A stretch of DNA of 51,319 bases from CAYHBO01 sp964354855 (GCA_964354855.1 CAYHBO010000006.1:1-51319), one strand, 5' to 3'. Positions 26,252 through 35,379 are shown, numbered from the stretch's first letter. Translations and numbers: made by a program. The notes: generated by a model from the sequence alone, not told the origin.

Positions 26252-27196
26252 TTATCTAATCAATAATAATGCCTGTTCAATTTCTTGCTGAATTGTTTCC
26301 GCAGACCGTTTAAATAATTTTTTCTCATTTTCATCAAAATCTATGGGGAGCATTTCACATACTCCGTTTTCTCTAATAATAGTTGGTAAGCTTAAACAGA
26401 CATCCTTAACCCCCTCAATATTATGGACTAAACTCGAGACGGTAAAGATACGTGGTTGATTAAGAACAATTGACCGAATTATTTTTACAACGACTAATGC
26501 AATGGCGTAACAAGTCGATCCTTTTTTTTCAATAACCTGATATGCCGCATTTTTTGTTTCTTCAAAAAAATTATTCAATACCTCTTGGTCATAGCGCGTA
26601 AAAGCGGTCAATGGTAATCCCGCAATATTCGCTTTACTCCACCATACAAATTCTGAATCACCGTGTTCTCCTAGAACAAAAGCAGTAATATCTTTCGGAC
26701 TTATTTGATAATGCTTCCCTATAAGATATCGTAAACGAGCAGAGTCTAGCACCGTACCAGAGCCAAAGACCCTACATGAATCAAATCCTGAAAGTTTATA
26801 CGCTAAATAAGTCATCGCATCTAACGGATTAGTGACCATAAGAAGAATACATGTTTTATTATATCGAGTAATTTCAGGAATTATTTTACGCATCATCTGA
26901 GAATTATAAACAATTAAGTCATCACGTGTTTCCCCAGGTTTTTGCGCAACCCCTGCTGTAATAACAACCACCGAAGCATCTTCCACTAATGCAAATGAGT
27001 CCCCACCGACAATATTGGTCATACGCGTAAATTGCATACAATGATTAAGGTCTAAGACCTCTCCCTCAGCTTTTTCTTTATCCAAATCAATAAGTGCAAT
27101 ATCTGAAACCGATCCATCAAGCATTAATGCAAATGCAATGGTACTTCCAACAGCCCCCGCACCAACAATTGCTATTTTTACTTTTCTATTGCTCAC
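26252..27196 (-). CDS. ldh: L-lactate dehydrogenase
   Basis: The 314-residue product is an NAD-dependent enzyme reducing pyruvate to lactate. The Rossmann loop is GAGAVGS (12-18). Gln85 in AGVAQKPGETR marks lactate rather than malate specificity, since malate dehydrogenases have Arg there. Arg91 and Arg154 (substrate binding) and His178 in GEHGDSE (catalytic) are present. The start is GTG, fixed by AAGGAG 5 bp upstream. A TATAAT -10 is visible at 27268-27273 on the minus strand without a clear -35. It is followed 50 bp later by the beta-helix gene. In a reduced genome it suggests NAD regeneration by fermentation. Confidence 0.92.
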   Translation of the reverse strand: MSNRKVKIAIVGAGAVGSTIAFALMLDGSVSDIALIDLDKEKAEGEVLDLNHCMQFTRMTNIVGGDSFALVEDASVVVITAGVAQKPGETRDDLIVYNSQMMRKIIPEITRYNKTCILLMVTNPLDAMTYLAYKLSGFDSCRVFGSGTVLDSARLRYLIGKHYQISPKDITAFVLGEHGDSEFVWWSKANIAGLPLTAFTRYDQEVLNNFFEETKNAAYQVIEKKGSTCYAIALVVVKIIRSIVLNQPRIFTVSSLVHNIEGVKDVCLSLPTIIRENGVCEMLPIDFDENEKKLFKRSAETIQQEIEQALLLIR

Positions 27197-27363
27197 AAAG
27201 TCTCCTTATAATCACTAAAACAAAAAAACAAGAATCATTCTAATTTTAAGAAAGAGACGATGTCACGATTATACAAATATTGCGTTTAATAAAACGAATA
27301 AAAGGGAAAGAATAAGACTGATGAAAAACAAGAAGATACAATTCATGCATGCTTTTTAAGCAT

Positions 27364-27397
27364 AAAAAAAGACACCAATTTAATGATGCCTTTTTTT
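27364..27397 (-). terminator. Terminator of the ribosomal protein cluster
   Basis: Minus strand: AGGCATCA (27384-27391) pairs with TGGTGTCT (27370-27377) over a 6-nt loop, flanked by an A-run before and a T-run after. It lies 26 bp beyond the rplQ stop and can also work for the opposite strand. Confidence 0.85.
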
Positions 27398-27422
27398 AAA
27401 TTCAATAGAATTTATGTAATAA

Positions 27423-27779
27423 CTACACCCACTCTAAACGAGCAACGGTAGCAGTATCACTAGCGCGACGCCCTAGAGGGATAACGCGTGTGTAACCACC
27501 TGGGCGATTTACATACTTTGGAGCAATTTCTTTAATCATCTTCATAACAGCTGCTTCATCATAAGGTAAAAGCTGTTTTACCCTTCTGATGGTATTAAAG
27601 TCATACCCTTGGCGAGAAATAGTAACTATTTTTTCGGCAATACGTTGAACTTCTTTAACCCGCACCTTAGTGGTTTGCAAACATCCATTGTTAATAAGAT
27701 GAATTACTTGGTTACGTAAAAGAGCCCTTCTATGCCCTTCACGTAAATTTAACTTTTTTCTTCCGTTTTGGTGATTCAT
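27423..27779 (-). CDS. rplQ: 50S ribosomal protein L17
   Basis: A 118-residue L17 lining the exit-tunnel region of the large subunit. The family N-terminus NHQNGRKKLNL and HRRALLRNQ are present, as is the C-terminal GGYTRVIPLGRRASDTA block. The start overlaps the rpoA stop by 4 bp. It is the last gene of the alpha operon and of the whole ribosomal cluster, followed by a strong terminator. Length is normal. Confidence 0.97.
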   Translation of the reverse strand: MNHQNGRKKLNLREGHRRALLRNQVIHLINNGCLQTTKVRVKEVQRIAEKIVTISRQGYDFNTIRRVKQLLPYDEAAVMKMIKEIAPKYVNRPGGYTRVIPLGRRASDTATVARLEWV

Positions 27780-28834
27780 AATTTCCCCGCGTCTTCCTGC
27801 TGTTTAATCGCTTTTTTTAAATCGATTTCTTTTACATTCATTCCCAAATGCAGATTAAATGCCGCAAGAATTTCCTTAACTTCACGCAAAGATTTACGAC
27901 CAAAATTTTTCAATTTTAAAACATCATCTTCGGTAAGATTAACCAAATCAATAACGCGTTTAATTCCTGCACCTATCAGACAATTGTGAGCTCGTACTGA
28001 AAATTCTAATTCATCAATTGGCTTTAAGAACAAGTCAACTGGTAAACCTTTTGTCGGTCCCTTTGCCCCTGAAACACCTTCAGTTTCAGTAACTTGCTCC
28101 GGCTTTTGAGATATCTCATTAAATGGAATTTCGGTTGCAGCTAAGAAGTGCTCCAACTGAGTTCTCATAACAGAAGTTGCATAATGAATAACCTCTTGAG
28201 GCTCAACAGCACCATTAGTCTGAACACATAAGGTAAGTTTATCAAAATCGATCTGTTGACCAACGCGTGTTTTTTCCACGTGAAACTCAACACGATCAAT
28301 TGGTGAAAACATAGCATCTAAATGAATGCGTCCATCAGCTTGCAATGATGTCCCAAGCGGCCATTGCGCAGGCAAATAACCACGCCCAGACTCAACAAAA
28401 AATTCAATATCTAACTCACCATCAACCGCCAAATGTGCAATAACGAGATCTTTATTAATAACCTCAAAATGCTCATCAGCTCTAATATCGGACGCCTTGG
28501 CAACACCTTCCCCATTAACAGAAAGATGCATTTTCCCAGGTTCACCGGTCTTATTTTTGATAACAATTTCTTTGATATTTAACAAAATATGCAACACATC
28601 CTCAATGACCCCTTTTAACGCGGAGAATTCATTATTAACCCCTTTAATAACAACCGAGGTAACCGCAGATCCCTCAATAGATGAGAGTAAAACGCGTCTT
28701 AACGAATTCCCTAACGTAATACCAAAACCGGGTTCAAGCGGCTGAACAATTAACTCTCCATAAGTTGCAGTGGATAATTTACTATCCCACTTCAACGCTG
28801 GTAGTGTTAACGGTTTATAAGTTTTTCTAGACAT
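27776..28834 (-). CDS. rpoA: DNA-directed RNA polymerase subunit alpha
   Basis: A 352-residue alpha subunit. The N-terminal dimerisation domain has GFGITLGNSLRRVLLSS near residues 37-53. The C-terminal domain has the helix-hairpin-helix segment DLVNLTEDDVLKLKNFGRKS, so upstream-element and activator contact should be retained. An acidic linker with a TETEGVSGAKG stretch joins them. AAGGA lies 5 bp before ATG 28834; the ATG at 28840 overlaps that site and is less likely. It lies between rpsD and rplQ in the standard alpha-operon order. Confidence 0.97.
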   Translation of the reverse strand: MSRKTYKPLTLPALKWDSKLSTATYGELIVQPLEPGFGITLGNSLRRVLLSSIEGSAVTSVVIKGVNNEFSALKGVIEDVLHILLNIKEIVIKNKTGEPGKMHLSVNGEGVAKASDIRADEHFEVINKDLVIAHLAVDGELDIEFFVESGRGYLPAQWPLGTSLQADGRIHLDAMFSPIDRVEFHVEKTRVGQQIDFDKLTLCVQTNGAVEPQEVIHYATSVMRTQLEHFLAATEIPFNEISQKPEQVTETEGVSGAKGPTKGLPVDLFLKPIDELEFSVRAHNCLIGAGIKRVIDLVNLTEDDVLKLKNFGRKSLREVKEILAAFNLHLGMNVKEIDLKKAIKQQEDAGKL

Positions 28835-28911
28835 CTGCATCCTTCAACTAATCAATTCAATCACAAAGCGACTGCTGGTTCCATACATCAATTACAAATA
28901 ACAAAACATCA

Positions 28912-29535
28912 CTATTTAGAATACAATTCAACAATTAAATGCTCTTCAATAGGAACCGTAATATCTGTCCTTGCAGGATCACGTAAAATAATTCCTTTAC
29001 GCTCTTTTTTCTGCAATTCAAGCCACTCTGGAACTCTAACACTCATATTTAAGCGCTTATCAATTACGCCATCAAGAAACGTCTGCTTAGTCAAAGAACT
29101 CTCTGTCAACGTAACAACGTCACCGACTTTCACAACATATGCTGGAGAGTCTACGCGATGACCATTGACATTAACATGTCCATGCACAACAATCTGCCGT
29201 GCTTGTGGACGACTTGCCGCCATTTTCAAACGAAAAATAACGTTGTCCAGACGACGCTCAAGTAAACTAAGCAATGTTTCGCCTGTAACACCTTTAAGTT
29301 GTGATGCAATACCAAAGAACCGCGCAAATTGTTTTTCTCTAATACCATACATCAATTTAACTTTTTGTTTCTCAAGAAGCTGTTTTCCATACTCGGAAGA
29401 CTTCTTTGACCCAATTTTTTTGCCGTGCTGCCCAGGATATGTTGTTTGTTTTTCAAGAACGCATTTTGGTCCTCTTGAACAAAGTTTCACACCAACGCAA
29501 CGACATTTTCTACATCCAGATAACATTTTTCCCAT
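28912..29535 (-). CDS. rpsD: 30S ribosomal protein S4, zinc-binding form
   Basis: A 207-residue S4, a primary 16S rRNA-binding protein and often the alpha-operon regulator. Four Cys in CRKCRCVGVKLCSRGPKC near the N-terminus indicate the C+ zinc form. The S4 RNA-binding domain is ARQIVVHGHVNVNGHRV (about 108-124). GKKIGSKKSSEYGKQLLEKQK matches the family. The start could be ATG 29535 or ATG 29526. It lies between rpsK and rpoA. Confidence 0.97.
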   Translation of the reverse strand: MGKMLSGCRKCRCVGVKLCSRGPKCVLEKQTTYPGQHGKKIGSKKSSEYGKQLLEKQKVKLMYGIREKQFARFFGIASQLKGVTGETLLSLLERRLDNVIFRLKMAASRPQARQIVVHGHVNVNGHRVDSPAYVVKVGDVVTLTESSLTKQTFLDGVIDKRLNMSVRVPEWLELQKKERKGIILRDPARTDITVPIEEHLIVELYSK

Positions 29536-29581
29536 AAATAATTAACTCATCAAAACAAATAGTATTAAATCAATTTTTACC

Positions 29582-29965
29582 TTAAACACGTCGTTTTTTA
29601 GGAGGGCGCGCGCCATTATGTGGCAACGGAGTTACATCACGCAAAGTTGTAACCATCAATCCCGATGCTTGAAGTGCACGCACAACTGAATCTCGAGATG
29701 ATCCTGGCCCTTGCATATTAACTTCAACCGTTTTTACACCTATTCCAAGCAAATCTTTTGCTAATCGATTTGCAATTTGCGTCGCTGCGAAAGGGGTTCC
29801 CTTTCGAGCGCCTTTGAATCCAAGTTGCCCAGAACTTCCTCGACTAATAACATCACCACTAGGAGTTGCTATAGTAACCAATGTATTATTAAAAGAAGAC
29901 TTAACATGTGCCACAACAGAATTTACATTCTTCAGTTGCTTCTTTTTGCCCTTCTTATATGCCAT
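29582..29965 (-). CDS. rpsK: 30S ribosomal protein S11
   Basis: A 127-residue platform protein. HVKSSFNNTLVTI, SRGSSGQLGFKGARKGTPFAA and the C-terminal HNGARPPKKRRV are diagnostic. AGGA is upstream of the ATG. It lies between rpsM and rpsD. Length is normal. Confidence 0.97.
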   Translation of the reverse strand: MAYKKGKKKQLKNVNSVVAHVKSSFNNTLVTIATPSGDVISRGSSGQLGFKGARKGTPFAATQIANRLAKDLLGIGVKTVEVNMQGPGSSRDSVVRALQASGLMVTTLRDVTPLPHNGARPPKKRRV

Positions 29966-29990
29966 TAAAATATCCTAAACAAAAACTAAA

Positions 29991-30380
29991 TTACTTTTTC
30001 GCTACCGCTTTTTTCAATGCAATTGCACCACCTGCACGACGAGGTCCTTTACGTGTTCGAGCATTCGTCTTTGTACGTTGTCCTCGCACAGGTAAAGATT
30101 TTTTATGTCGCAATCCTCTATATGAGCCTATTTCCTGTAACCGCTTAATGTTAAGCGTTACTTCTTTTCTCAGCTCACCTTCAATTTTAAAATGTTGAGT
30201 AATGTAACGCGTTATAGCAGCTACCTGCTCATGCGTTAAATCTTTAACACGAGTATCGGGACTAATACTTACTTCAGACAAAATATCTTTTGACCGTTGT
30301 AACCCAATACCGTACAAATACGTTAAACCAACCTCAATTCTTTTTGATAGTGGAAGGTGAACACCTTCTATACGAGCCAT
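29991..30380 (-). CDS. rpsM: 30S ribosomal protein S13
   Basis: A 129-residue head protein contacting 5S/23S bridges and P-site tRNA. It starts MARIEGVHLPLSKRIEVGLT and contains YLYGIG, GSYRGLRHKKSLPVRGQRTK and the basic tail ARTRKGPRR. The tail extends to AIALKKAVAKK, slightly longer than in E. coli. It follows rpmJ. Confidence 0.97.
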   Translation of the reverse strand: MARIEGVHLPLSKRIEVGLTYLYGIGLQRSKDILSEVSISPDTRVKDLTHEQVAAITRYITQHFKIEGELRKEVTLNIKRLQEIGSYRGLRHKKSLPVRGQRTKTNARTRKGPRRAGGAIALKKAVAKK

Positions 30381-30428
30381 AATAACAAATCCTTCCTAAG
30401 TCCTCGCTTATACGCCATTAATTACAAA

Positions 30429-30545
30429 TTAGCCTTGTCGTTGTTTGTGTTTTAACGATTTTTTACACAAAACACGCACAACCCCACAACGACGAATAAT
30501 CTTACACTCTGCACAAATTTTCTTTACAGATGTTCTAACTTTCAT
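30429..30545 (-). CDS. rpmJ: 50S ribosomal protein L36
   Basis: A 38-residue L36. The frame starts at the ATG complementary to 30543-30545 and stops at TAA 30429-30431. It begins MKVRTSVKKICAEC and ends KHKQRQG. The zinc ligands Cys11, Cys14, Cys27 and His33 are all in place; an extra Cys20 replaces a usual Lys/Arg. It sits between infA and rpsM, the standard position, and is easy to miss because of its length. Confidence 0.95.
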   Translation of the reverse strand: MKVRTSVKKICAECKIIRRCGVVRVLCKKSLKHKQRQG

Positions 30546-30604
30546 ATGAATCCATCACAAATTATGAACAAATCACTAACCGATACAATTTATTAAATTC
30601 AATC

Positions 30605-30832
30605 TTACGTTTTATGCCGAGAAATAATTCTACCTTTTGTTAAATCATAAGGAGACAATTCTACAGCAACCTTATCCCCTGGCAACAACCGAATATAGTG
30701 CATTCTCATTTTACCTGAAACATGCGCTAAAATCACATGCCCACTTTCAGCTAGTTTTACCTGAAACATCGCATTTGGTAACGCTTTTTCGACGATTCCA
30801 TCCATAACGATGACGTCACTCTTTTTTGTCAT
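30605..30832 (-). CDS. infA: Translation initiation factor IF-1
   Basis: A 75-residue single OB-fold protein that blocks the ribosomal A site during initiation. GIVEKALPNAMFQVKL, HVSGKMRMHYIRLLPGDKV and LSPYDLTKGRI are the family blocks. It lies between map and rpmJ, a common spc-operon position. Length is normal. Confidence 0.97.
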   Translation of the reverse strand: MTKKSDVIVMDGIVEKALPNAMFQVKLAESGHVILAHVSGKMRMHYIRLLPGDKVAVELSPYDLTKGRIISRHKT

Positions 30833-30864
30833 ATAATCTTATGCCTTATTAAAATCATTTTTGT

Positions 30865-31623
30865 TCACAACCTTGTCAAAACATCAACCCCATCAAAGGT
30901 CACTAAAACTGTATCCTCAACGTGAGCCGCAAGCCCACCATCAACCGTCTTTATTGTCCAACCATCCGACAGAGTTTTAACACGATAATTTTTTTCAGCA
31001 ATCATCGGCTCTATAGCCAACGCCATCCCTTCTCTAAGAATGGGTCCTTGTCCAGGTTCACCAAAATTGGGAACCTCAGGCGCTTCATGAAAATCTTTTC
31101 CAATGCCATGTCCCACAAAATCTCTAATAACACTAAATCCATTTTGTTCAACTACTTTTTGGATAGAAGCCGAAATCGTCGACAATCTTACACCAGGCTT
31201 TATCAAAGAAATTGCCTGATCCAAAGATTGTTGAGCAACATCAGCCATTTTTTTCACTATAGGCTTTACATCACCAATAAGAAAACAACGTGCCATATCA
31301 GCGCAATAACCATTAAAAGAACCAACAACGTCTATTGTAACAAAATCTCCAGATTTTAAAACAGTTTCCTTTGATGGAACACCATGAACCACCACATCAT
31401 TAACAGAGATGCAGGTAGCATGCTTATAATCTGAAAATCCTTTACAAGGTGTTTTTAACCCAGCTTCTAACATTTTTTTCTCTATAAATGCATCAATATC
31501 CCAGGTGTTTTTCCCTTCCAGTTCATCACTTCTAATGTCTTTCATGACCAAAGCAAGTAACCTGCCAGCCTCTCTCATTTTAGCAATAGCCGCCTTATTT
31601 TTAATGATAATGTTATGAGACAT
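30865..31623 (-). CDS. map: Methionine aminopeptidase, type I
   Basis: A 252-residue dinuclear metalloenzyme that removes the N-terminal Met. Metal ligands are visible: Asp in TIDVVGSFNG and in ADMARCF, His in GHGIGKDFHE, Glu in LAIEPM, and Glu in HVEDTVLV. ATG 31623 is chosen over the TTG at 31629. It directly follows secY with no adk between them, unlike the usual secY-adk-map order. Confidence 0.95.
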   Translation of the reverse strand: MSHNIIIKNKAAIAKMREAGRLLALVMKDIRSDELEGKNTWDIDAFIEKKMLEAGLKTPCKGFSDYKHATCISVNDVVVHGVPSKETVLKSGDFVTIDVVGSFNGYCADMARCFLIGDVKPIVKKMADVAQQSLDQAISLIKPGVRLSTISASIQKVVEQNGFSVIRDFVGHGIGKDFHEAPEVPNFGEPGQGPILREGMALAIEPMIAEKNYRVKTLSDGWTIKTVDGGLAAHVEDTVLVTFDGVDVLTRL

Positions 31624-31665
31624 AGTCAAATCGTTGCAGCAATAAAAAATTTCTAAACATTGTTT

Positions 31666-32982
31666 TTATTTTCCCCATCGAGCTTTTAAGCGTCCAGTTG
31701 ATAAGAATCCTTCATATTTACGCTCTATCAAATGTGCTTCCATTTGCGCTGAAGAATCAAGTGCAACTCCAACCAAAATTAAAAGACTAACACCATCAAA
31801 CATCATAGGAAATCCAAATGTTTGTTTTAGTATGCTCGGGAATATGGCAAGTAATGCAAGATAAACAGCCCCTGGAAAGCCTATTCTAGTCAGAAGATAA
31901 TCAAAAAACTCTGCAGTCTTTTTACCAGGTCTAATTCCAGGAATAAATCCTCCAGACTTTCTTATATTATCAGCAAGCTCCACTGGATTAAAAATAATGG
32001 ATGTGTACAAAAAAGCACAGAAAATAATTAAACCCGCATTAACAATGCTATAGAAAAAAGCCCCTGGTATAAACCAATGCATAACAACATTCTGTATAGC
32101 AGGAAACCGTGAAGCTATTAAATTAATCAACATTGAAGGCAACGTTAATATAGCGCTTGCAAAAATAACTGGAACTACCCCTGCAGGATTTAATTTAAAA
32201 GGAATATATGACGACTGCCCACCATAAAGCTTATTTCCAACAACACGTTTAGCATATTGTACTGGTATTTTGCGTTCACCTTTTTCAAGAAAAATAATAC
32301 AAGCTATCACCGTCAATGCAAAAGTTATCAATAACAAAATCAATAGAGAATCAGCCTGCCCCATACGAATATTTTCAATAATTTTAATAACCGCGTGAGG
32401 AATTCTTGTGACAATTCCAGCAAAAATAATCATTGAACTACCATTTCCCAAGCCATGAGCGGTAATTTGTTCACCAAGCCACATAACAAAAAGCGCACCA
32501 ACGCTTAACATTAATACAGCCGTCAACCTAAAACCCCATCCCGGAGAAATAACAATTTGCTGTGAATTATTTTCTAAGTAAGTAGCAAGTCCAAAACCCT
32601 GAACAACACTAAGAATCAGTGTTAAATAACGCGTATACTGATTAATAATTCTTCTACCATACTCGCCTTCTTTCTGTAATTGCTCTAAAGACGGACTAAC
32701 TACAGCAAGCACTTGCATAATAATGGAAGCACTAATGTATGGACTTACACCTAACATAAAAATAGAACAGTTTTGTAAAGCACCACCGGAGAAAAGATTA
32801 AGATACTCTAATAACCCAGCGCCACCGGAAAAAAAGCTTTTAAGGGTTAGAATATCAATCCCCGGAATTGGAACATGAACCCCAAAGCGGTATACAGCAA
32901 AAACCCCTAATGTAAATAGAAGTTTCTTCCGTAATTCTTCTACGAAGAAAATATTTTTAAAACTATGAAGCAACACCACCAC
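31666..32982 (-). CDS. secY: Protein translocase subunit SecY
   Basis: A 438-residue, ten-helix channel of the Sec translocon, inner membrane. N-terminal ELRKKLLFTLG, plug/TM2 region GVSPYISASIIMQ, cytosolic loop GERKIPVQYAKR and GGFIPGIRPGK are conserved. The start is GTG 32982, placing the first 20 bp inside rplO; no later ATG gives a full first helix. This export channel serves the many signal-peptide proteins in the window. Confidence 0.97.
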   Translation of the reverse strand: MVVLLHSFKNIFFVEELRKKLLFTLGVFAVYRFGVHVPIPGIDILTLKSFFSGGAGLLEYLNLFSGGALQNCSIFMLGVSPYISASIIMQVLAVVSPSLEQLQKEGEYGRRIINQYTRYLTLILSVVQGFGLATYLENNSQQIVISPGWGFRLTAVLMLSVGALFVMWLGEQITAHGLGNGSSMIIFAGIVTRIPHAVIKIIENIRMGQADSLLILLLITFALTVIACIIFLEKGERKIPVQYAKRVVGNKLYGGQSSYIPFKLNPAGVVPVIFASAILTLPSMLINLIASRFPAIQNVVMHWFIPGAFFYSIVNAGLIIFCAFLYTSIIFNPVELADNIRKSGGFIPGIRPGKKTAEFFDYLLTRIGFPGAVYLALLAIFPSILKQTFGFPMMFDGVSLLILVGVALDSSAQMEAHLIERKYEGFLSTGRLKARWGK

Positions 32983-33433
32983 GGTTCATCTCCTGAATCA
33001 ACTGGGCTTTTCCACCAATTTTCTCGATAGCTTCACGCGCAGGCTTGCTAAAAGCATCCGCGTTAACTATGAGTTTTTTGCTTAAAGCTCCTACTCCCAA
33101 AATCTTTACAGCACAACTTCTCTTCCCTTTAAGTAACCCTTTTTCTCTTAAGGTATTAGAGTCTACTGTCGCTCCATCATCAAATCTTAATTCAAGATCC
33201 TCTAGATTTACTACAGTAAATTCTTTTTTAAAGACATTGGTAAATCCTCGTTGAGGCAACCGTCTTGTCAGAGGCATTTGCCCACCTTCAAACGGAGGCT
33301 TTATATCAGAATTACTTCCTGTACGCGATTTTTGACCACCTTTTCCTCTTCCACAAGAGGTTCCCCATTTACCACCACGACCAACTCTTTTTCTTTTTGA
33401 TACAAGTTTTTCTAGGTTATTAAGCTGTAACAT
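32963..33433 (-). CDS. rplO: 50S ribosomal protein L15
   Basis: A 156-residue L15. The Gly-rich N-terminal arm has KRVGRGGKWGTSCGRGKGGQ and RTGSN, then PFEGGQMPLTRRLPQRGF. ATG 33433 is preceded by GGGGA 5 bp upstream and overlaps rpsE by 14 bp, which leaves no room for rpmD (L30). The 3' end overlaps secY by 20 bp. Confidence 0.96.
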   Translation of the reverse strand: MLQLNNLEKLVSKRKRVGRGGKWGTSCGRGKGGQKSRTGSNSDIKPPFEGGQMPLTRRLPQRGFTNVFKKEFTVVNLEDLELRFDDGATVDSNTLREKGLLKGKRSCAVKILGVGALSKKLIVNADAFSKPAREAIEKIGGKAQLIQEMNRGGVAS

Positions 33434-33980
33434 TTCGATCCCCAAACAAATCTTTTAAACTTTTTCCTCTCAATTCAGCCAAGCTTCGAGCTGTTTTAAG
33501 TTTCTTAAGTGCATTAATTGTTGCTTTAGCGACGTTTTGAGCATTTGATGACCCTATCGCTTTTGCAAGTATATCTCGTACACCAAGCGCCTCTAACATC
33601 GCACGGACAGCCCCACCAGCAATAATTCCTGTTCCTTTAGATGCTGAACGAATAATAACTCGGCTTGCACCATGCCTTCCTTCTACCGTATAAGGAATTG
33701 TTGTTTTATAAAGAGGTACTATAATCATAGATTTACGAGCTTTTTTTAAAGCTTTAGATATTGCGGCAGATACCTCACGACTTTTCCCTAAAGCAATCCC
33801 CAGGCGTCCCTCTTTGTCTCCAACAACAACAAGTGCTGAGAACCCAAATCTTCTTCCACCCTTAATAACTTTAGCAACTCTTCTTACGTTCAAGACCGCT
33901 TCAGAAAATTCTTCAACTTGCTGAGCTTTTTTTTCTAATAAAGAACCTTGTAAGGTTTTTTTGTTTCTTTCTTCGGCCAT
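33420..33980 (-). CDS. rpsE: 30S ribosomal protein S5
   Basis: A 186-residue S5 involved in decoding fidelity. VRRVAKVIKGGRRFGFSALV, GKSREVSAAISKALKKA and GIIAGGAVRAMLEALGV are diagnostic. It has a slightly long, charged N-terminus. It overlaps rplO directly, with rpmD missing between them. Confidence 0.97.
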   Translation of the reverse strand: MAEERNKKTLQGSLLEKKAQQVEEFSEAVLNVRRVAKVIKGGRRFGFSALVVVGDKEGRLGIALGKSREVSAAISKALKKARKSMIIVPLYKTTIPYTVEGRHGASRVIIRSASKGTGIIAGGAVRAMLEALGVRDILAKAIGSSNAQNVAKATINALKKLKTARSLAELRGKSLKDLFGDRNVTA

Positions 33981-34036
33981 TATAGATCTTTCCTGTTTTA
34001 ATAAAGCCTACTTAACTTGTACAGAATATCAAACCA

Positions 34037-34393
34037 CTAAAATTGGAGCCCACCTTCACGCAAGCCTTCTGCTACTTCACGAACTCTTCCATGAAACAAA
34101 AACGAACCTCGATCAAAAAAGACTTCTTTGATCCCATTGCTTACCGCTTTTTTTGCAAGTTCAATACCTACCTGGCGAGCAATTTCTCTTTTAGTTCCTG
34201 TTTGTTTCAACAAATTAAGAGAAGACAAACTTAAAACAGTTGTTTGTTTAACATCATCAATAATTTGTACATAATCATGATTTAAGCTTCTAAAAACCGA
34301 AACTCGAAGCTTCATGCCTCTGCTGAACATATTATTACGAACTCTATATTTCCTACGTTCAGTTCTTAATGCAACTTTTTTTTGCAAACTCAT
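34037..34393 (-). CDS. rplR: 50S ribosomal protein L18
   Basis: A 118-residue 5S rRNA-binding protein. KVALRTERRKYRVRN, LRVSVFRSLNHDYVQIIDD and the C-terminal FLFHGRVREVAEGLREGGL are family blocks. ATG 34393 with an upstream GGAA is preferred over TTG 34405. It lies between rplF and rpsE. Confidence 0.96.
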   Translation of the reverse strand: MSLQKKVALRTERRKYRVRNNMFSRGMKLRVSVFRSLNHDYVQIIDDVKQTTVLSLSSLNLLKQTGTKREIARQVGIELAKKAVSNGIKEVFFDRGSFLFHGRVREVAEGLREGGLQF

Positions 34394-34410
34394 CTTAAAT
34401 TCCAATCAGA

Positions 34411-34950
34411 TTATGCGGACTTCGCTTTTCCAGCTTTACGTATTATTACATCATGCTCGCGAATAATGCCTTTTCCTTTGTATGGTTCAGGCAGTCTAAA
34501 ATTGCGAACATCATCACAAACATTCCCGAGTAAAAATTTATCAGCTGACTTAAAAACAAGCAACTGACCTGATTTATCAATATCAACAGTAACAGCGTCA
34601 GGCAATTGATAATCTATCTTGTTTGTATAACCCAAAGTAAACGTCATTTTTTTACCCACTAAGGCGGCTTTGAACCCAAGGCCAACAATGGTAACTTTCA
34701 TTTCAAACCCTTGTTCAACGCCTTTTATTTTATTAGCAATTAAAGCGCGATGGAGTCCCCACAGCATACGGCTTTGACGGGTATTTTCCTTGACCGAGAT
34801 TTTCAGAGACTGTTGATCTAATATTACCGATAATACTTCTGGAAATTCATGCGTAAACGCACCTTTAACACCTTTTATAGCCAAAGCATTTTCATTAAGA
34901 ATAACGCTGGCCGAGGATATTTTTATAGGTTGTCTTCCTATTTTTGACAT
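34411..34950 (-). CDS. rplF: 50S ribosomal protein L6
   Basis: A 179-residue two-domain protein near the factor-binding site. MSKIGRQPI at the start and LPEPYKGKGI near the C-terminus are diagnostic. ATG 34950 has GGAG 9 bp upstream; a GTG at 34965 would overlap that site. It sits between rpsH and rplR. Confidence 0.97.
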   Translation of the reverse strand: MSKIGRQPIKISSASVILNENALAIKGVKGAFTHEFPEVLSVILDQQSLKISVKENTRQSRMLWGLHRALIANKIKGVEQGFEMKVTIVGLGFKAALVGKKMTFTLGYTNKIDYQLPDAVTVDIDKSGQLLVFKSADKFLLGNVCDDVRNFRLPEPYKGKGIIREHDVIIRKAGKAKSA

Positions 34951-34965
34951 AAACGTTATCTCCAC

Positions 34966-35361
34966 TTACCAAACATAACAAAGAACTTCACCGCCAACAC
35001 CCAATTTTCTTGCTTGTTGATCAGTCATAATACCAGAACTTGTAGACAGCACAGAGATTCCTAAACCACCTACAACCGGTTTTAACCCTCTATAGCCTTC
35101 ATACCGTCTACAGCTAGGTTTACTTATCCGACCTATCTCATGAATAACAGACTCACCCTTAACATATTTTAGAACGAGTATGAGTACGAGTTTATCATTT
35201 TCATCAGTTTCTACTCTGAAATCTTTAAGATATCCCTCTGCTTTTAAAATAGAGGCAACACCTTCCTTTAATTTAGACATCGGAACGGTAACCGTTCGCT
35301 TTCTAACACTTAACCCATTTCTTACAATCGTAAGAAAATTACCAATTATATCAATTGACAT
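34966..35361 (-). CDS. rpsH: 30S ribosomal protein S8
   Basis: A 131-residue S8, central-domain 16S rRNA binder and classic spc-operon autoregulator. VPMSKLKEGVASILKAEGYL, RISKPSCRRYEGYRGL and GLGISVLSTSSGIMTDQQAR are family signatures. It lies between rpsN and rplF. Length is normal. Confidence 0.97.
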   Translation of the reverse strand: MSIDIIGNFLTIVRNGLSVRKRTVTVPMSKLKEGVASILKAEGYLKDFRVETDENDKLVLILVLKYVKGESVIHEIGRISKPSCRRYEGYRGLKPVVGGLGISVLSTSSGIMTDQQARKLGVGGEVLCYVW

Positions 35362-35379
35362 CTTTATCTTCCTTACACA

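Noticed and set aside
29165..29545. 126-codon plus-strand open frame
   Set aside because: Antisense to rpsD, a certain gene; composition shows only a shadow frame.
30922..31359. 145-codon plus-strand open frame
   Set aside because: Antisense to map, whose metal-binding motifs are all intact; no family resemblance.
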